Source: Aminivibrio pyruvatiphilus (GTDB lineage: Bacteria > Synergistota > Synergistia > Synergistales > Aminobacteriaceae). Taken from it: 64,000 nucleotides of DNA. The notes beneath the pieces were generated by a model. The model saw only the letters and a program-made list of their open reading frames with translations. It was not told the origin of the DNA and did not search any database. A program made the translations under genes and the position numbers. The stretch spans positions 1 through 64,000 of the forward strand of contig NZ_SORI01000014.1 in assembly GCF_004366815.1 (NCBI RefSeq), given 5' to 3'. Shown here in pieces: positions 21,595-30,131 of this stretch (position 1 is the first letter of the stretch; every line of letters starts with the position of its first letter).

Positions 21595-24500
21595 TCACCG
21601 CACCTGCTTTCCGTGACGGAGGGCATGAAGCACGTCGGCCAGGCCGGCGGTTCCGCCCGGGCCGGTGATCTTTCCCTCCGACGCATACCAGTTCTTTCTC
21701 TTTTTCAGATCGTCGAACACGGACCCCCTGCCCCGGAGGACAGTGTCTCTTTTCCCGCATTCCACAGACAAGATACCATACTTTCCGCCCCGTGACCGCA
21801 GCAAAGATACTGAAAAGAGATTCTTCAGGGCCTCCGGCAGGGGACCGAACCTGTCCTGCACTTCCTTTTCAAGATCCCGGAGCTCCTCGGGCCCGTCGAC
21901 ACGGAGCAGCCGCCGGTAGAGGGCGATGCGAATGGTCTCCTGGGGGATGTAGGAGGCCGGTATGAGGCACGGGATGTCGGCCGCCACATCCGCCGATGAG
22001 GGGAGGGTTCCCCGGAGCTTCGCTATTTCCTCCTCCAGCATGGCGTAGTACAGGTACGAGTCCGCCCGGCCCCTTTCGCTGCCGTGCTGGGACGTACCCA
22101 GCAGGTCGCCGCTTCCCCGGATCCGAAGGTCCTCCAGGGCGAGGTCGTACCCCGCTCCCCCTTCGTTGAGGGTGGTGATGGCGTCCAGCCGCTCGAGGGT
22201 CTCCTTCCCCAGGGGGTGCCCCTCGGGGTAGAGGAAATAGGCGAAGGAAGATTCCTCCCTCCGGCCGACCCGGCCCCTGAGCTGGTACATCTGGGCGAGG
22301 CCGAGCTCCTGGCAGTCCTCCACGATGAGGGTGTTGGCCCCGGGAACGTCCAGTCCGCTCTCGATAATCGTGGTACAGAGAAGGATGTCAAGTTGTCTAT
22401 TATAGAATTTCAGCATGGTCTCTTCAAGCTCGTTTTCCTTCATCCTCCCGTGGGCTATCCCGAGGGAGGCTGTGGGAAAGAGCTTCCGCAGAAAGGACGC
22501 CCGCTCGTCGAGACGGTAGATGCGGTTGGATACGTAGAAGACCTGTCCCCCACGCTCCAGCTCCCGAGCGACGGCCGATTTCACGAGCCCCGTGTTCCAG
22601 GGGCCCGCCGCCGTGATGACCGGCACCCGGTTATGGGGCGGCTCGTTGAGCAGGGAGATGCTCCTCATGCCTTTCAGGGAGAGGGCAAGGGTCCGGGGAA
22701 TGGGGGTGGCGGAGAGCATGAGCACGTCCACGTTTTCCCGGGCTTCCTTGAGCTTTTCCTTGGACAGAACGCCGAAACGGTGCTCCTCGTCCACGATAAT
22801 GAGGCCGAGATCCTTGAAGACCACGTCCTTCTGGAGCATCCGCGCCGTGCCGATGAGGATGTCAACCTTTCCGGACGCGGTTGCCTCCAGCACAAGGCGC
22901 TGCTCTTTTTTGGACGAAAACCTGGAGAGAAGGGCCACGTTCACCGGGAAACCCGTCATGCGGGCGGTGAAGGACATGTAGTGCTGCTGGGCAAGGATGG
23001 TGGTGGGCACCAGCACCGCCGCCTGCTTCCCTCCCTGGACGGCCTTGAAGGCGGCCCGGACGGCCACTTCGGTCTTGCCGTAGCCCACGTCGCCCACGAG
23101 AAGCCGGTCCATGGGGTAGGGGCTTTCCATGTCGGCGGCCACCTCGGCCGAGGCGGTGAGCTGGTCTTTGGTCTCCACGTGGGGGAAGGCTTCCTCGAAC
23201 TCGCTGTACAGGCCGTCGGGAGGAGGAAAGGCGAAGCCCTCCACCAGCTCCCGTTTGGCGTAGAGCTCAAGCAGCCCCCGGACCTCCTGCTGCACCCGCT
23301 CCCTGGTTTTGGCTACGCTCTTTTTCCACTTGACGCCCCGGAGGGAGTCGAGACGGACGTCGCCGCTCATGTGGTCCGGCAGGGGGGTGATCTTGTGGAG
23401 CTGGAGGACGGGAAGAAAGAGGCGCTGGCTGCCGTCGAACTCGAGGATGAGGCTGTCCATCACCTCTCCGGCCACGGACACCTCCTCGGAACCCCGGAAG
23501 ACGCAGAGGCCGTAGTCCTCGTGGACCAGGAGCTGCCCTTCCGACAGGCGGTCGCTCCACTCCCGGGGGGGAGCGGAGAGCATGCCCGGGCCGGTGATCT
23601 TTTCCGATATCCCCGCCAGCTCAAGGTCGGAAATGTAGGCGATGCGGGATTCGGGATCGAGGAACCCCTTCGAGAGGGTGCCGTCCACGGGATGAACGGA
23701 AGCCTCCTCGCCGAAGGAGAGAATGCGCCGGTTTTTCGTGGCGAGGAAGAGGGAATATCCGTCTTTCTTCCAGGAGTCGCACATCCACCGGAACTTGTCC
23801 ATGTTGCCCCGGAAGGGAGAAATCTCCTCCAGGTTCACCCCTGCCTCCGAGAAGGAGGCCGACGCGGTGATCCTGAGCCTGGGCCGGGACGCGAGGCGGA
23901 GGAAGATCCCGTTCCAGCCGGGAAGGACGGCGCCCCTGCCTTCGGCCTCCACGATGTCCTTCCAGAGCAGAGCGTAGGAGTCGGCGGAGACTTCGATCTT
24001 TGCGGGCTCGAAGAAGACGGAGACGGCGTTTTCCGGAAAAAGGGAGAAGAGGGAGGCTTCCTTCGACGTGCTGAGGGAGTGGATGTCGGCTCCGTCGAGC
24101 AGTCCCACGCTGGTCTGGGTGCGGGGAGAGAAGCTGCGGACGCTTTCGACGGTCTCGTCGAAGAACTCGAACCGCAGGGGGTGGGCGTAGGCCGGGTCGA
24201 ACACGTCCAGAATGTAGCCCCGGAAGATGAACTGCCCCGGAGCCCAGACGATGTCGGACCGTTCGTACCCTGCATGGACGAGCCAGTCGAGAAGGTTCTC
24301 CCGGCGGTACTCCTTTCCGGCGGTGATGCGGATATCCCGGCTGCCCTTGTAGACGGGACCGAGAAGGGCGCCACCGCTTGCGGCGAGGATGCCCCCTTCT
24401 TCCCTCCACCGGGAGAGGGTTTCCCCCCGCTGGACGGGAAGAGCCCTGTCCGCCACGCCGTGGGGCGTCAGGGGAATTTCGTGCAGCAGCCGGACCCGCT

Positions 24501-24708
24501 CTCCGGGGAAGAGGGTCTCCCAGTCGGAGCAGAACAGGGCGGCCTGCTTCGTGTCGGGAAAGACAAGGAGAGCGGGGGTTGCGGGATTTCTGCAGACCCA
24601 GCACCGGGCAGCGCCGTCGAGGGGAAGGTGAAGAGCAGTGCCTCCCGTCCAGAGGCGTTCGTCGAGATCCCAGATTCTGTTCCCCGTGGGGGCGGGAGCG
24701 TTTCTCAT
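21595..24708 (-). CDS. mfd: Transcription-repair coupling factor Mfd
   Basis: 1,037 residues from ATG 24708. Mfd releases RNA polymerase stalled at lesions and recruits UvrA. An N-terminal UvrB-like part is followed by the RNAP-interaction domain (about 445-510, GQLLVHEDYGLCVFRG) and a RecG-like helicase motor with Walker A GDVGYGKTEVAVRAAFKA, motif III SATPIPRTLA, DEEH box IVDEEHRFGV, and VEDCQELGLAQMYQLRGRVGR. The C-terminal TRCF domain is present. An alternative ATG lies 4 codons upstream, but GGAG is best spaced for 24708. It follows a strong terminator, so a promoter within 24,709-24,730 or read-through from pth is needed. Confidence 0.97.
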   Translation of the reverse strand: MRNAPAPTGNRIWDLDERLWTGGTALHLPLDGAARCWVCRNPATPALLVFPDTKQAALFCSDWETLFPGERVRLLHEIPLTPHGVADRALPVQRGETLSRWREEGGILAASGGALLGPVYKGSRDIRITAGKEYRRENLLDWLVHAGYERSDIVWAPGQFIFRGYILDVFDPAYAHPLRFEFFDETVESVRSFSPRTQTSVGLLDGADIHSLSTSKEASLFSLFPENAVSVFFEPAKIEVSADSYALLWKDIVEAEGRGAVLPGWNGIFLRLASRPRLRITASASFSEAGVNLEEISPFRGNMDKFRWMCDSWKKDGYSLFLATKNRRILSFGEEASVHPVDGTLSKGFLDPESRIAYISDLELAGISEKITGPGMLSAPPREWSDRLSEGQLLVHEDYGLCVFRGSEEVSVAGEVMDSLILEFDGSQRLFLPVLQLHKITPLPDHMSGDVRLDSLRGVKWKKSVAKTRERVQQEVRGLLELYAKRELVEGFAFPPPDGLYSEFEEAFPHVETKDQLTASAEVAADMESPYPMDRLLVGDVGYGKTEVAVRAAFKAVQGGKQAAVLVPTTILAQQHYMSFTARMTGFPVNVALLSRFSSKKEQRLVLEATASGKVDILIGTARMLQKDVVFKDLGLIIVDEEHRFGVLSKEKLKEARENVDVLMLSATPIPRTLALSLKGMRSISLLNEPPHNRVPVITAAGPWNTGLVKSAVARELERGGQVFYVSNRIYRLDERASFLRKLFPTASLGIAHGRMKENELEETMLKFYNRQLDILLCTTIIESGLDVPGANTLIVEDCQELGLAQMYQLRGRVGRREESSFAYFLYPEGHPLGKETLERLDAITTLNEGGAGYDLALEDLRIRGSGDLLGTSQHGSERGRADSYLYYAMLEEEIAKLRGTLPSSADVAADIPCLIPASYIPQETIRIALYRRLLRVDGPEELRDLEKEVQDRFGPLPEALKNLFSVSLLRSRGGKYGILSVECGKRDTVLRGRGSVFDDLKKRKNWYASEGKITGPGGTAGLADVLHALRHGKQVR

Positions 24709-24724
24709 ATCATTCTCCATCCTG

Positions 24725-24754
24725 TAAAAAAAGGCGGCGGGTATCCCGCCGCCT
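24725..24754 (-). terminator. Intrinsic terminator after pth
   Basis: A 10-bp GC-rich stem (AGGCGGCGGG/CCCGCCGCCT, 24732-24754, loop of 3) is followed on the minus strand by a run of seven or more T residues. It starts 3 nt after the pth stop codon. Confidence 0.9.
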
Positions 24755-24756
24755 CG

Positions 24757-25323
24757 TCAGACCGTTGCGTTGATCGTGTTCATCGCCTTGTCGGCGCCTT
24801 CGGTACACCAGAGCTCCACCGCGTCGGCCGCCCGGTCGAGCAGGCCGGGCAGTTCCGAGCGCTCGTTTCCCGAGAAGGCTCCGAGAACCCAGGACACAAT
24901 ATTCTCTCCGGGGGCTGCTCCCACGCCGACCCGCAGCCTGCAGACCTCCAGGGTTCCCGCCGTCCCGAGGACGGACAGCATTCCCTTGTGGCCTCCCGCG
25001 GAGCCTTTCTTCCGCAGCCGGAGCTTCCCGTAGGGAAGGGCCACGTCGTCGTACACCACCAGAACGTCGTCCTCCCAGGAGAGGGAAAAATAGTCCGCCG
25101 CCTCCCGGACGGCCCTGCCGCTGAGGTTCATGTAGGTCAGCGGCTTGAGGAGAAGAAGCTTTTCCCCGTTCCGGAAATGGGTCCAGGCCATGGACGAGAA
25201 CTGCATCCTCGGGGAACCGCAGGAATACCGGTTCACAAGGTGATCCACCACGAGCCATCCCGCGTTGTGCCTTGAAAAGACGTACTCCGGCCCGGGGTTG
25301 CCCAATCCGGCGATGATTTTCAA
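24757..25323 (-). CDS. pth: Peptidyl-tRNA hydrolase
   Basis: 188 residues, cleaving peptidyl-tRNAs released from stalled ribosomes. The catalytic His is in SRHNAGWLVVDHL, preceded by the family opening KIIAGLGNPGPEY. LKPLTYMNLSGRAV and VYDDVALPYGKLRLRKKGSAGGHKGM are conserved substrate-binding segments. It lies 7 nt after rplY, in the glmU-prs-rplY-pth-mfd order also found in Bacillus. Confidence 0.97.
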   Translation of the reverse strand: MKIIAGLGNPGPEYVFSRHNAGWLVVDHLVNRYSCGSPRMQFSSMAWTHFRNGEKLLLLKPLTYMNLSGRAVREAADYFSLSWEDDVLVVYDDVALPYGKLRLRKKGSAGGHKGMLSVLGTAGTLEVCRLRVGVGAAPGENIVSWVLGAFSGNERSELPGLLDRAADAVELWCTEGADKAMNTINATV

Positions 25324-25329
25324 CCGGGG

Positions 25330-25983
25330 CTACTCCTCCTCGGACTTGGCCTTGCCCTTGGCGACGACTTCCACTTCCTTCTGCTCCTCCGCCGTTTCCT
25401 CCGCCTCGGAGACGCCCCTGGGGATCATCACGGCCACCACGACTTCGTCCGGGTCGGAGAGGACGGAAGCTCCCTCGGGAACGGCGATGTCCTTCACGTG
25501 GACCATGGCGCCGAGCTTCATGGAGGAGACGTCCACGGCGACGGAATCGGGGATCTGGCCGGGAAGCACTTCCATGGAAATTTCACGGAGGAGATGGTCG
25601 ATGACGCCGCCGAGCTTCACTCCGGCGCAGACATCACGGCCCACGAGCTCCACGGGCACGTTCACCGTGAGCTTGTGGCCCTTCACGAGCTGCATGAAGT
25701 CCACGTGGAGAATCTTTCCGTTGAGGATGTCCTTCTGGACTTCCCTCATGATGGCCATTTCTTCCTTGCCGCCGGGCAGGGTGAGAAGCATGGTCTGGGT
25801 CTCCCAGTGGCCGGAAGCGGCAACTTTCGCGATGTCAGAGAGCTTCACCTTCGCAGGGACAGACTCGGGATACTCGGGACCATAAACGACGCAGGGGACA
25901 TACCCCGCGGGGCGCAGCTTGCTGCAGGCTTCCTTGCCTTTTCCTTCCCGTGCTTCAAGAACTACCTTCACATTTTCCGACAT
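25330..25983 (-). CDS. rplY: 50S ribosomal protein L25/general stress protein Ctc
   Basis: 217 residues: an N-terminal L25 5S-rRNA-binding domain (about 1-92) and a C-terminal TL5/Ctc beta domain (about 93-190), with a Lys/Glu-rich tail. Hallmarks are KLRPAGYVPCVVYGP and NGKILHVDFMQLVKGHKL. The ATG at 25983 has AAGGAGG 10 nt upstream. A GTG three codons earlier is too close to that site. Confidence 0.94.
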   Translation of the reverse strand: MSENVKVVLEAREGKGKEACSKLRPAGYVPCVVYGPEYPESVPAKVKLSDIAKVAASGHWETQTMLLTLPGGKEEMAIMREVQKDILNGKILHVDFMQLVKGHKLTVNVPVELVGRDVCAGVKLGGVIDHLLREISMEVLPGQIPDSVAVDVSSMKLGAMVHVKDIAVPEGASVLSDPDEVVVAVMIPRGVSEAEETAEEQKEVEVVAKGKAKSEEE

Positions 25984-26044
25984 AACCGACACATCCTCCT
26001 TAAAATACGATCCCCGCCGCAGAAGCAGGAAAATTTACAACAGC

Positions 26045-27016
26045 CTAGTCAAAAAGACTGCTTACCGAACGGTCGCTGTGAACCCTCAAAATGGCTTCCG
26101 CGAAAAGGGGGGCTATTGACAATTGAATGATTTTATCCGATTTCTTGCTCTCAGGCAATGGGATTGTGTCGGTCAAAACAACCTCGTCGATCCCGGAATT
26201 CTCAAGACGCTCCAGCGCAGGCCCCGAGAGCACGCCGTGGGTGGCGCAGGCGAAGACCTTCACCGCTCCCCTGTCCTTGATGAGGGCAGCGGCGTTGCAG
26301 ATGGTGCCGGCGGTGTCGATGATGTCGTCCACCAGGACGGCGGTCTTCCCCTCGACGTCGCCGATGATGTCCATGACCTCGCAGAGGTTGGCCACTTCGT
26401 GGGACCGCCGCTTGTCCACGATGGCCAGGTCGGCCTTCAGGCTGCCGGCGAACTTCCTGGCCCGGACCACCCCTCCCACGTCGGGGGCCACCACCACCAG
26501 GGCACCGCAGGCCCGGCTTCCGGCGATGTTCTCCTTGAAGTAGCTTCCAAGAAGGGGCATGCCAGTGAGATGGTCCACGGGAATGTCGAAAAATCCCTGG
26601 ATCTGCCCGGCATGGAGGTCGGCGGAGATGACCCTGTCGGCCCCGGCGCCGGTGAGCAGGTTGGCCATGAGCTTCGCGGAGATGGGGTCCCGGGGCTTGG
26701 TCTTTCTGTCCTGGCGGGCGTAGCCGAAGTAGGGGCAGACCACGTTGATCCGGTAGGCCGATGCCCGCTTCAGGGCGTCGATCATGATCAGAAGCTCCAC
26801 CAGGTTCTCGTTCACGGGGTTGCAGGTGGGCTGCACGACGAAGACGTCCGCCCCCCGGACGCTCTCCTCTATGGAAAGGCCGATCTCTCCGTCGGAAAAG
26901 CGGAAGTGCTTCGCCCGGGAAAGCTCGATCCCCAGTTCACTGCAGATTCTGCGCGCAAAGGACGGATGAGCCGTTCCGGAAAAGATCTTCAGCTCCCGCG
27001 TGTTGGTCCCCATCAT
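26045..27016 (-). CDS. prs: Ribose-phosphate pyrophosphokinase
   Basis: 323 residues, making PRPP from ribose 5-phosphate and ATP for nucleotide, His and Trp synthesis. It has the flexible-loop motif YFGYARQDRKTKPRDPISAKL, the catalytic VVAPDVGGVVRARKFA region and the PRPP loop AVLVDDIIDTAGT. The start ATG overlaps the glmU stop (ATGA). A second in-frame ATG follows immediately. Confidence 0.97.
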   Translation of the reverse strand: MMGTNTRELKIFSGTAHPSFARRICSELGIELSRAKHFRFSDGEIGLSIEESVRGADVFVVQPTCNPVNENLVELLIMIDALKRASAYRINVVCPYFGYARQDRKTKPRDPISAKLMANLLTGAGADRVISADLHAGQIQGFFDIPVDHLTGMPLLGSYFKENIAGSRACGALVVVAPDVGGVVRARKFAGSLKADLAIVDKRRSHEVANLCEVMDIIGDVEGKTAVLVDDIIDTAGTICNAAALIKDRGAVKVFACATHGVLSGPALERLENSGIDEVVLTDTIPLPESKKSDKIIQLSIAPLFAEAILRVHSDRSVSSLFD

Positions 27017-28446
27017 TTCTGGTGTCCTCCTCCATTCGCCGTTTTCCTTTTTCTCTCAGCCCATCCTTCGATGTTCCGCTGCCGTGCCCGGCCGACCGCG
27101 AGGGCCCCGTCGGGCACATCCTGGGTGACCACCGAGCCCGCCGCCGTGGTGGTGTCGTCCCCCAGGGTCACCGGCGCCACGAGCATGGTATCGCTGCCCA
27201 CGAAGCACCGGTCACCGATCACCGTGGGGTTCTTGTTCACCCCGTCGTAGTTGCAGGTGATGGTGCCCGCGCCGATGTTGGTATCCTCGCCCACCGTGGC
27301 GTCGCCCATGTAGGCGAGATGGGGAACCTTGCTCCCCCTGCCGATGCGGGATTTCTTGATTTCCACGAACTTGCCCCCCTGGGCTTTTTCGGCGAACTCA
27401 GCCCCGTCCCGGATGACGATGAAGGGCCCCACCTTCGAGCCGTCGCCCAGCACGCTGTCGCTGAGGACGGCATGGCTCACCACCTCGGCGCCGCACCCCA
27501 GGGTCATGTTCCTGAGGACGGAAAAACCTCCGATGCGGCTGCCCCTGCCGATGGACGTGCGGCCCCATATCTGCACGAAGGGGTCCACGGAGACGTCAGA
27601 GGAAATGGTCACCCTGGGACCGATCCAGACCGACGACGGGTCCAGCATCCGGACGCCCGCCGCGAGATGGGTGTCCACAATGCCCTCCCGGATCAGGGAG
27701 ACCGCCTCGGAAAGCTGGCGGGGGGTGTTGATGCCCCGGAACTCGTCCTCGCTTCCGGAATTCACGGCGCGGACGATCAAGCCGTCCCGGACCATCATGG
27801 CGATGATGTCGGGAAGATAGTATTCTCCCTGGGCGTTTTCGTTGTCAAGACGGTAAATATGGGGAAGAAGGGAGGAGACTTTGAAAATGTAGATGCCGCT
27901 GTTGACTTCCGAGAGGAGCTTCTGCTCTTCGGAGGCGTCCTTCTCTTCCACGATGGACACCCCGTTCTGTGACCGGACGACCCTTCCGTAGCCGAAGGGG
28001 TTGGGGGCGTGGAAGCTGATGAAGGAACAGTCCGCCCCTTCCTTCTTGTGGTCCTCCACCAGCCGGGCGAGGGTGCCTTCGGTGAGCAGGGGGACATCCC
28101 CCGGAAGGACGAGCAGGTGGTCGAAACCAGCCCACCACTCCTTGGCGATCTGGACGGCATGGCCCGTGCCGAGCTGCTGGTGCTGCCAGATGGGGACCGT
28201 TCCGGGCCATTCCTCGGAAAGATAGTCCCTGACCATCTCGCCCTTGTGCCCCACCACGACCGCGGAGGCGTTCACGGCCCCCTCCGCCCCGAGCTGTTCG
28301 AGGACACGGAGGACGTAAAAGAGAACCGGCTGGTCAAGGGCAGGAAGCAGAACCTTCGGGAGGTCGCTCTTCATCCTGGTTCCCTTCCCCGCCGCAAGAA
28401 CCAGAGCCCCTGTGACTCCTTCAGAGCCTGACAAAAGAATCAACAC
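27013..28446 (-). CDS. glmU: Bifunctional UDP-GlcNAc pyrophosphorylase/GlcN-1-P N-acetyltransferase
   Basis: 477 residues. The N-terminal uridylyltransferase domain has LAAGKGTRMKSDLPKVL and QLGTGHAV. The C-terminal left-handed beta-helix (about 255-460) holds the acetyl-CoA site region NYDGVNKNPTVIGDRCFVGSDTMLVAPV. It makes UDP-GlcNAc for peptidoglycan and LPS. The start is uncertain: GTG at 28446, or TTG at 28434, which has AAAGGTG at better spacing. It heads the glmU-prs-rplY-pth run. The nearby sugar operon may also draw on its acetyltransferase activity. Confidence 0.95.
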   Translation of the reverse strand: MLILLSGSEGVTGALVLAAGKGTRMKSDLPKVLLPALDQPVLFYVLRVLEQLGAEGAVNASAVVVGHKGEMVRDYLSEEWPGTVPIWQHQQLGTGHAVQIAKEWWAGFDHLLVLPGDVPLLTEGTLARLVEDHKKEGADCSFISFHAPNPFGYGRVVRSQNGVSIVEEKDASEEQKLLSEVNSGIYIFKVSSLLPHIYRLDNENAQGEYYLPDIIAMMVRDGLIVRAVNSGSEDEFRGINTPRQLSEAVSLIREGIVDTHLAAGVRMLDPSSVWIGPRVTISSDVSVDPFVQIWGRTSIGRGSRIGGFSVLRNMTLGCGAEVVSHAVLSDSVLGDGSKVGPFIVIRDGAEFAEKAQGGKFVEIKKSRIGRGSKVPHLAYMGDATVGEDTNIGAGTITCNYDGVNKNPTVIGDRCFVGSDTMLVAPVTLGDDTTTAAGSVVTQDVPDGALAVGRARQRNIEGWAERKRKTANGGGHQK

Positions 28447-28473
28447 CTTTGTGTGTGAATTTTAGGCAACGAC

Positions 28474-28500
28474 AAAAAAAGGGAGCCGCTCCTGGTCCCC
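28474..28500 (-). terminator. Terminator after tRNA-Gln
   Basis: On the minus strand, 16 nt past the tRNA CCA end, GGGGACC can pair with GGCTCCC with one mismatch around an AGGAGC loop. A run of seven T residues (A residues at 28474-28480) follows. Confidence 0.6.
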
Positions 28501-28515
28501 TTACTCAATGCTGTC

Positions 28516-28589
28516 TGGCTGGGGTGGCTGGATTCGAACCAGCGATGGCGGATCCAAAGTCCGCTGCCTTGCCGCTTGGCTACACCCCA
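28516..28589 (-). tRNA. tRNA-Gln (anticodon UUG)
   Basis: A complete cloverleaf on the minus strand. The acceptor stem is TGGGGTG/CACCCCA with discriminator G; the anticodon arm GCGGA-CTTTGGA-TCCGC gives anticodon TTG; the T arm is GCTGG-TTCGAAT-CCAGC. The 3' CCA is encoded (28516-28518). Length is 74 nt including CCA. Confidence 0.96.
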
Positions 28590-28602
28590 TCGCAACCACA
28601 AT

Positions 28603-28630
28603 ATAGTAACAGAGGTTCTTGGGGTGTCAA
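28603..28630 (-). promoter_or_regulatory. tRNA-Gln promoter
   Basis: On the minus strand a consensus TTGACA (28625-28630) lies 16 nt before TACTAT (28603-28608); an overlapping TATATT gives a 19-nt spacing. The start of transcription would fall within a few nucleotides of the tRNA 5' end. Confidence 0.6.
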
Positions 28631-28748
28631 GAAATACAACTTCTCTCAACATTTTCCCGGAACCTATTGTACTGCGAAAAGGTCCTGGTCCGAAACAGAC
28701 CTGGAAAAAGCCGCCCCGAGCGAGCGGAGGGAATCCGGCCCCTGGTTT

Positions 28749-28950
28749 GTCATTCCGAACGGAATCTCAAGGATTGTCATCCTGAGCGGATGCGAAGGAT
28801 CTCGCACTTGAGGCAGCTTGAGGTCCCTCCCCCCTTCAGGGATGCCCCGCGATCCCTTTGGTCGTTCGGGACGACAAGACTATTCATCATGAGCGGAACT
28901 TCAAGGATTGTCATCCTGAGCGGATGCGAAGGATCTCGCCCTTAAACCCC
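28749..28950. repeat. Intergenic repeat cluster 2
   Basis: Non-coding DNA between the tRNA promoter and the ptmE-like gene. A 39-bp unit containing GTCATCCTGAGCGGATGCG and GAAGGATCTCGC occurs identically at 28767-28805 and 28901-28939, with a degenerate facing copy between them. From 28,640 to 28,750 nothing recognisable was seen. Confidence 0.85.
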
Positions 28951-29005
28951 CTCAGCCCGAGATCCTTCCCTGCCCATTCTCGAGCAATTCCGCAACTCCA
29001 GGGAA

Positions 29006-30061
29006 CTACTGCAGAACCTGCTTGTATTCCCCCCACTGTCCGATGTCGATCCATTTCCGGTGCACCGGGAAGACGCCGATCCTTCCGCCCTTTTCCCTGA
29101 CCCGGCCGATGAGGTCCGGCATGTCAAGCTTTTCACCTTCACCGATGAGGTCGATGCACTCCGGTTCCAGGATATACACGCCGGTGTTCACGATCAGCGG
29201 GACGTCGGGCTTTTCCTCTATCGTTTCAAATTCGCCCCCCGAGAGATGAATGACGCCATAGGGAACACTCACTTTCTTCAGAGCCCCTATAATGGTGAAG
29301 GCATAGCCGTTTTCCCGGTGAAACTCAAGGGCGGAGAGGTAATCCACATCCACCAGGATGTCGCAGTTGCTCACGAAAAATGTTTTTGAAAGGCTGTCCT
29401 TCATCAGGGCGAGGCTCCCCGCAGTACCGAGAAATGTCTCTTCTTCCACGCAGGACACGGAGAAAGGCAGGTCACTCCTCTCGGCAAGATAGGTCTTGAT
29501 GAAATCCTTCCGGTAATTGATGGAAAGAAGGAATTCCGAAAACCCCCGCTTTCCGAAGGACTCCATGATCAGTTCCAGCATGGGCTTGTCACCGATGGGA
29601 AGAAGAGGCTTGGGAACGATCCTCGTGATGGGGTCGAGACGGCTCCCCCTGCCGCCGGCCATAACCACGACCTTGTTCTCCTGCCGTTCGACCTCTGCTT
29701 CTTCGGAGAGAACGTCCTCCAGGTAGATCACCGCCACGGGCTCCCCTTTTTTCCCCACCACCGGAACCCTGCTGATTCCGTGCCGCTCCATGAGGGCTCT
29801 CGCCCTGCCGAGGGAATAAGACGACACCGTCTTGGGGGAAGGATTACACACCTCGCCGGCGGGCGTGGAAAGCGGTTTCCCCGCACTGATGCACCGCCGG
29901 ATGTCACCGTCGGTCAGCGTTCCGGAAAGTTTTCCGGAGTCGTCGACGATGAACAGTATCTGGGAGGCTGTATCGTTAAGGTGTTGCACAGCATCCAGGA
30001 CGCTCTTTGCACCATGAAGAAGGAGTTTCTTTACATCGTGTTGATTTGCATACTCCGTCAT
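29006..30061 (-). CDS. CBS-domain sugar nucleotidyltransferase (PtmE-like)
   Basis: 351 residues. Two CBS domains (about 5-125) precede a nucleotidyltransferase domain with VVMAGGRGSRLDPITRIVPKPLLPIGDKPM, ETFLGTAGSLAL, SNCDILVDVDY and a C-terminal FPVHRKWIDIGQWGEYK. Campylobacter PtmE, a glucosamine-1-phosphate guanylyltransferase of the legionaminic acid pathway, has the same CBS plus transferase layout. GDP-GlcN synthesis is therefore the likely role, although a mannose- or glucose-1-P transferase is possible. The start at 30061 has GAAGGGGGG upstream; an ATG 11 codons earlier has no good site. It is the last gene of the sugar operon. Confidence 0.8.
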   Translation of the reverse strand: MTEYANQHDVKKLLLHGAKSVLDAVQHLNDTASQILFIVDDSGKLSGTLTDGDIRRCISAGKPLSTPAGEVCNPSPKTVSSYSLGRARALMERHGISRVPVVGKKGEPVAVIYLEDVLSEEAEVERQENKVVVMAGGRGSRLDPITRIVPKPLLPIGDKPMLELIMESFGKRGFSEFLLSINYRKDFIKTYLAERSDLPFSVSCVEEETFLGTAGSLALMKDSLSKTFFVSNCDILVDVDYLSALEFHRENGYAFTIIGALKKVSVPYGVIHLSGGEFETIEEKPDVPLIVNTGVYILEPECIDLIGEGEKLDMPDLIGRVREKGGRIGVFPVHRKWIDIGQWGEYKQVLQ

Positions 30062-30131
30062 AAACCAGCCCCCCTTCGCTTTTAGGCAATTCAATAACCC
30101 GAATGCTTTTTCTTTCAGAAAAACCGGCCCC

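Noticed and set aside
22084-25275. A 1,063-codon open frame on the plus strand
   Set aside because: It lies opposite mfd and pth, has no family motifs and is rich in Gly/Val/His/Glu, as expected for the antisense of GC-rich genes.
28516-28589. tRNA-Gln as an integration site for a genomic island carrying the sugar operon
   Set aside because: There is no integrase and no second copy of the tRNA 3' end, and the sugar operon lies on the 5' side of the tRNA.
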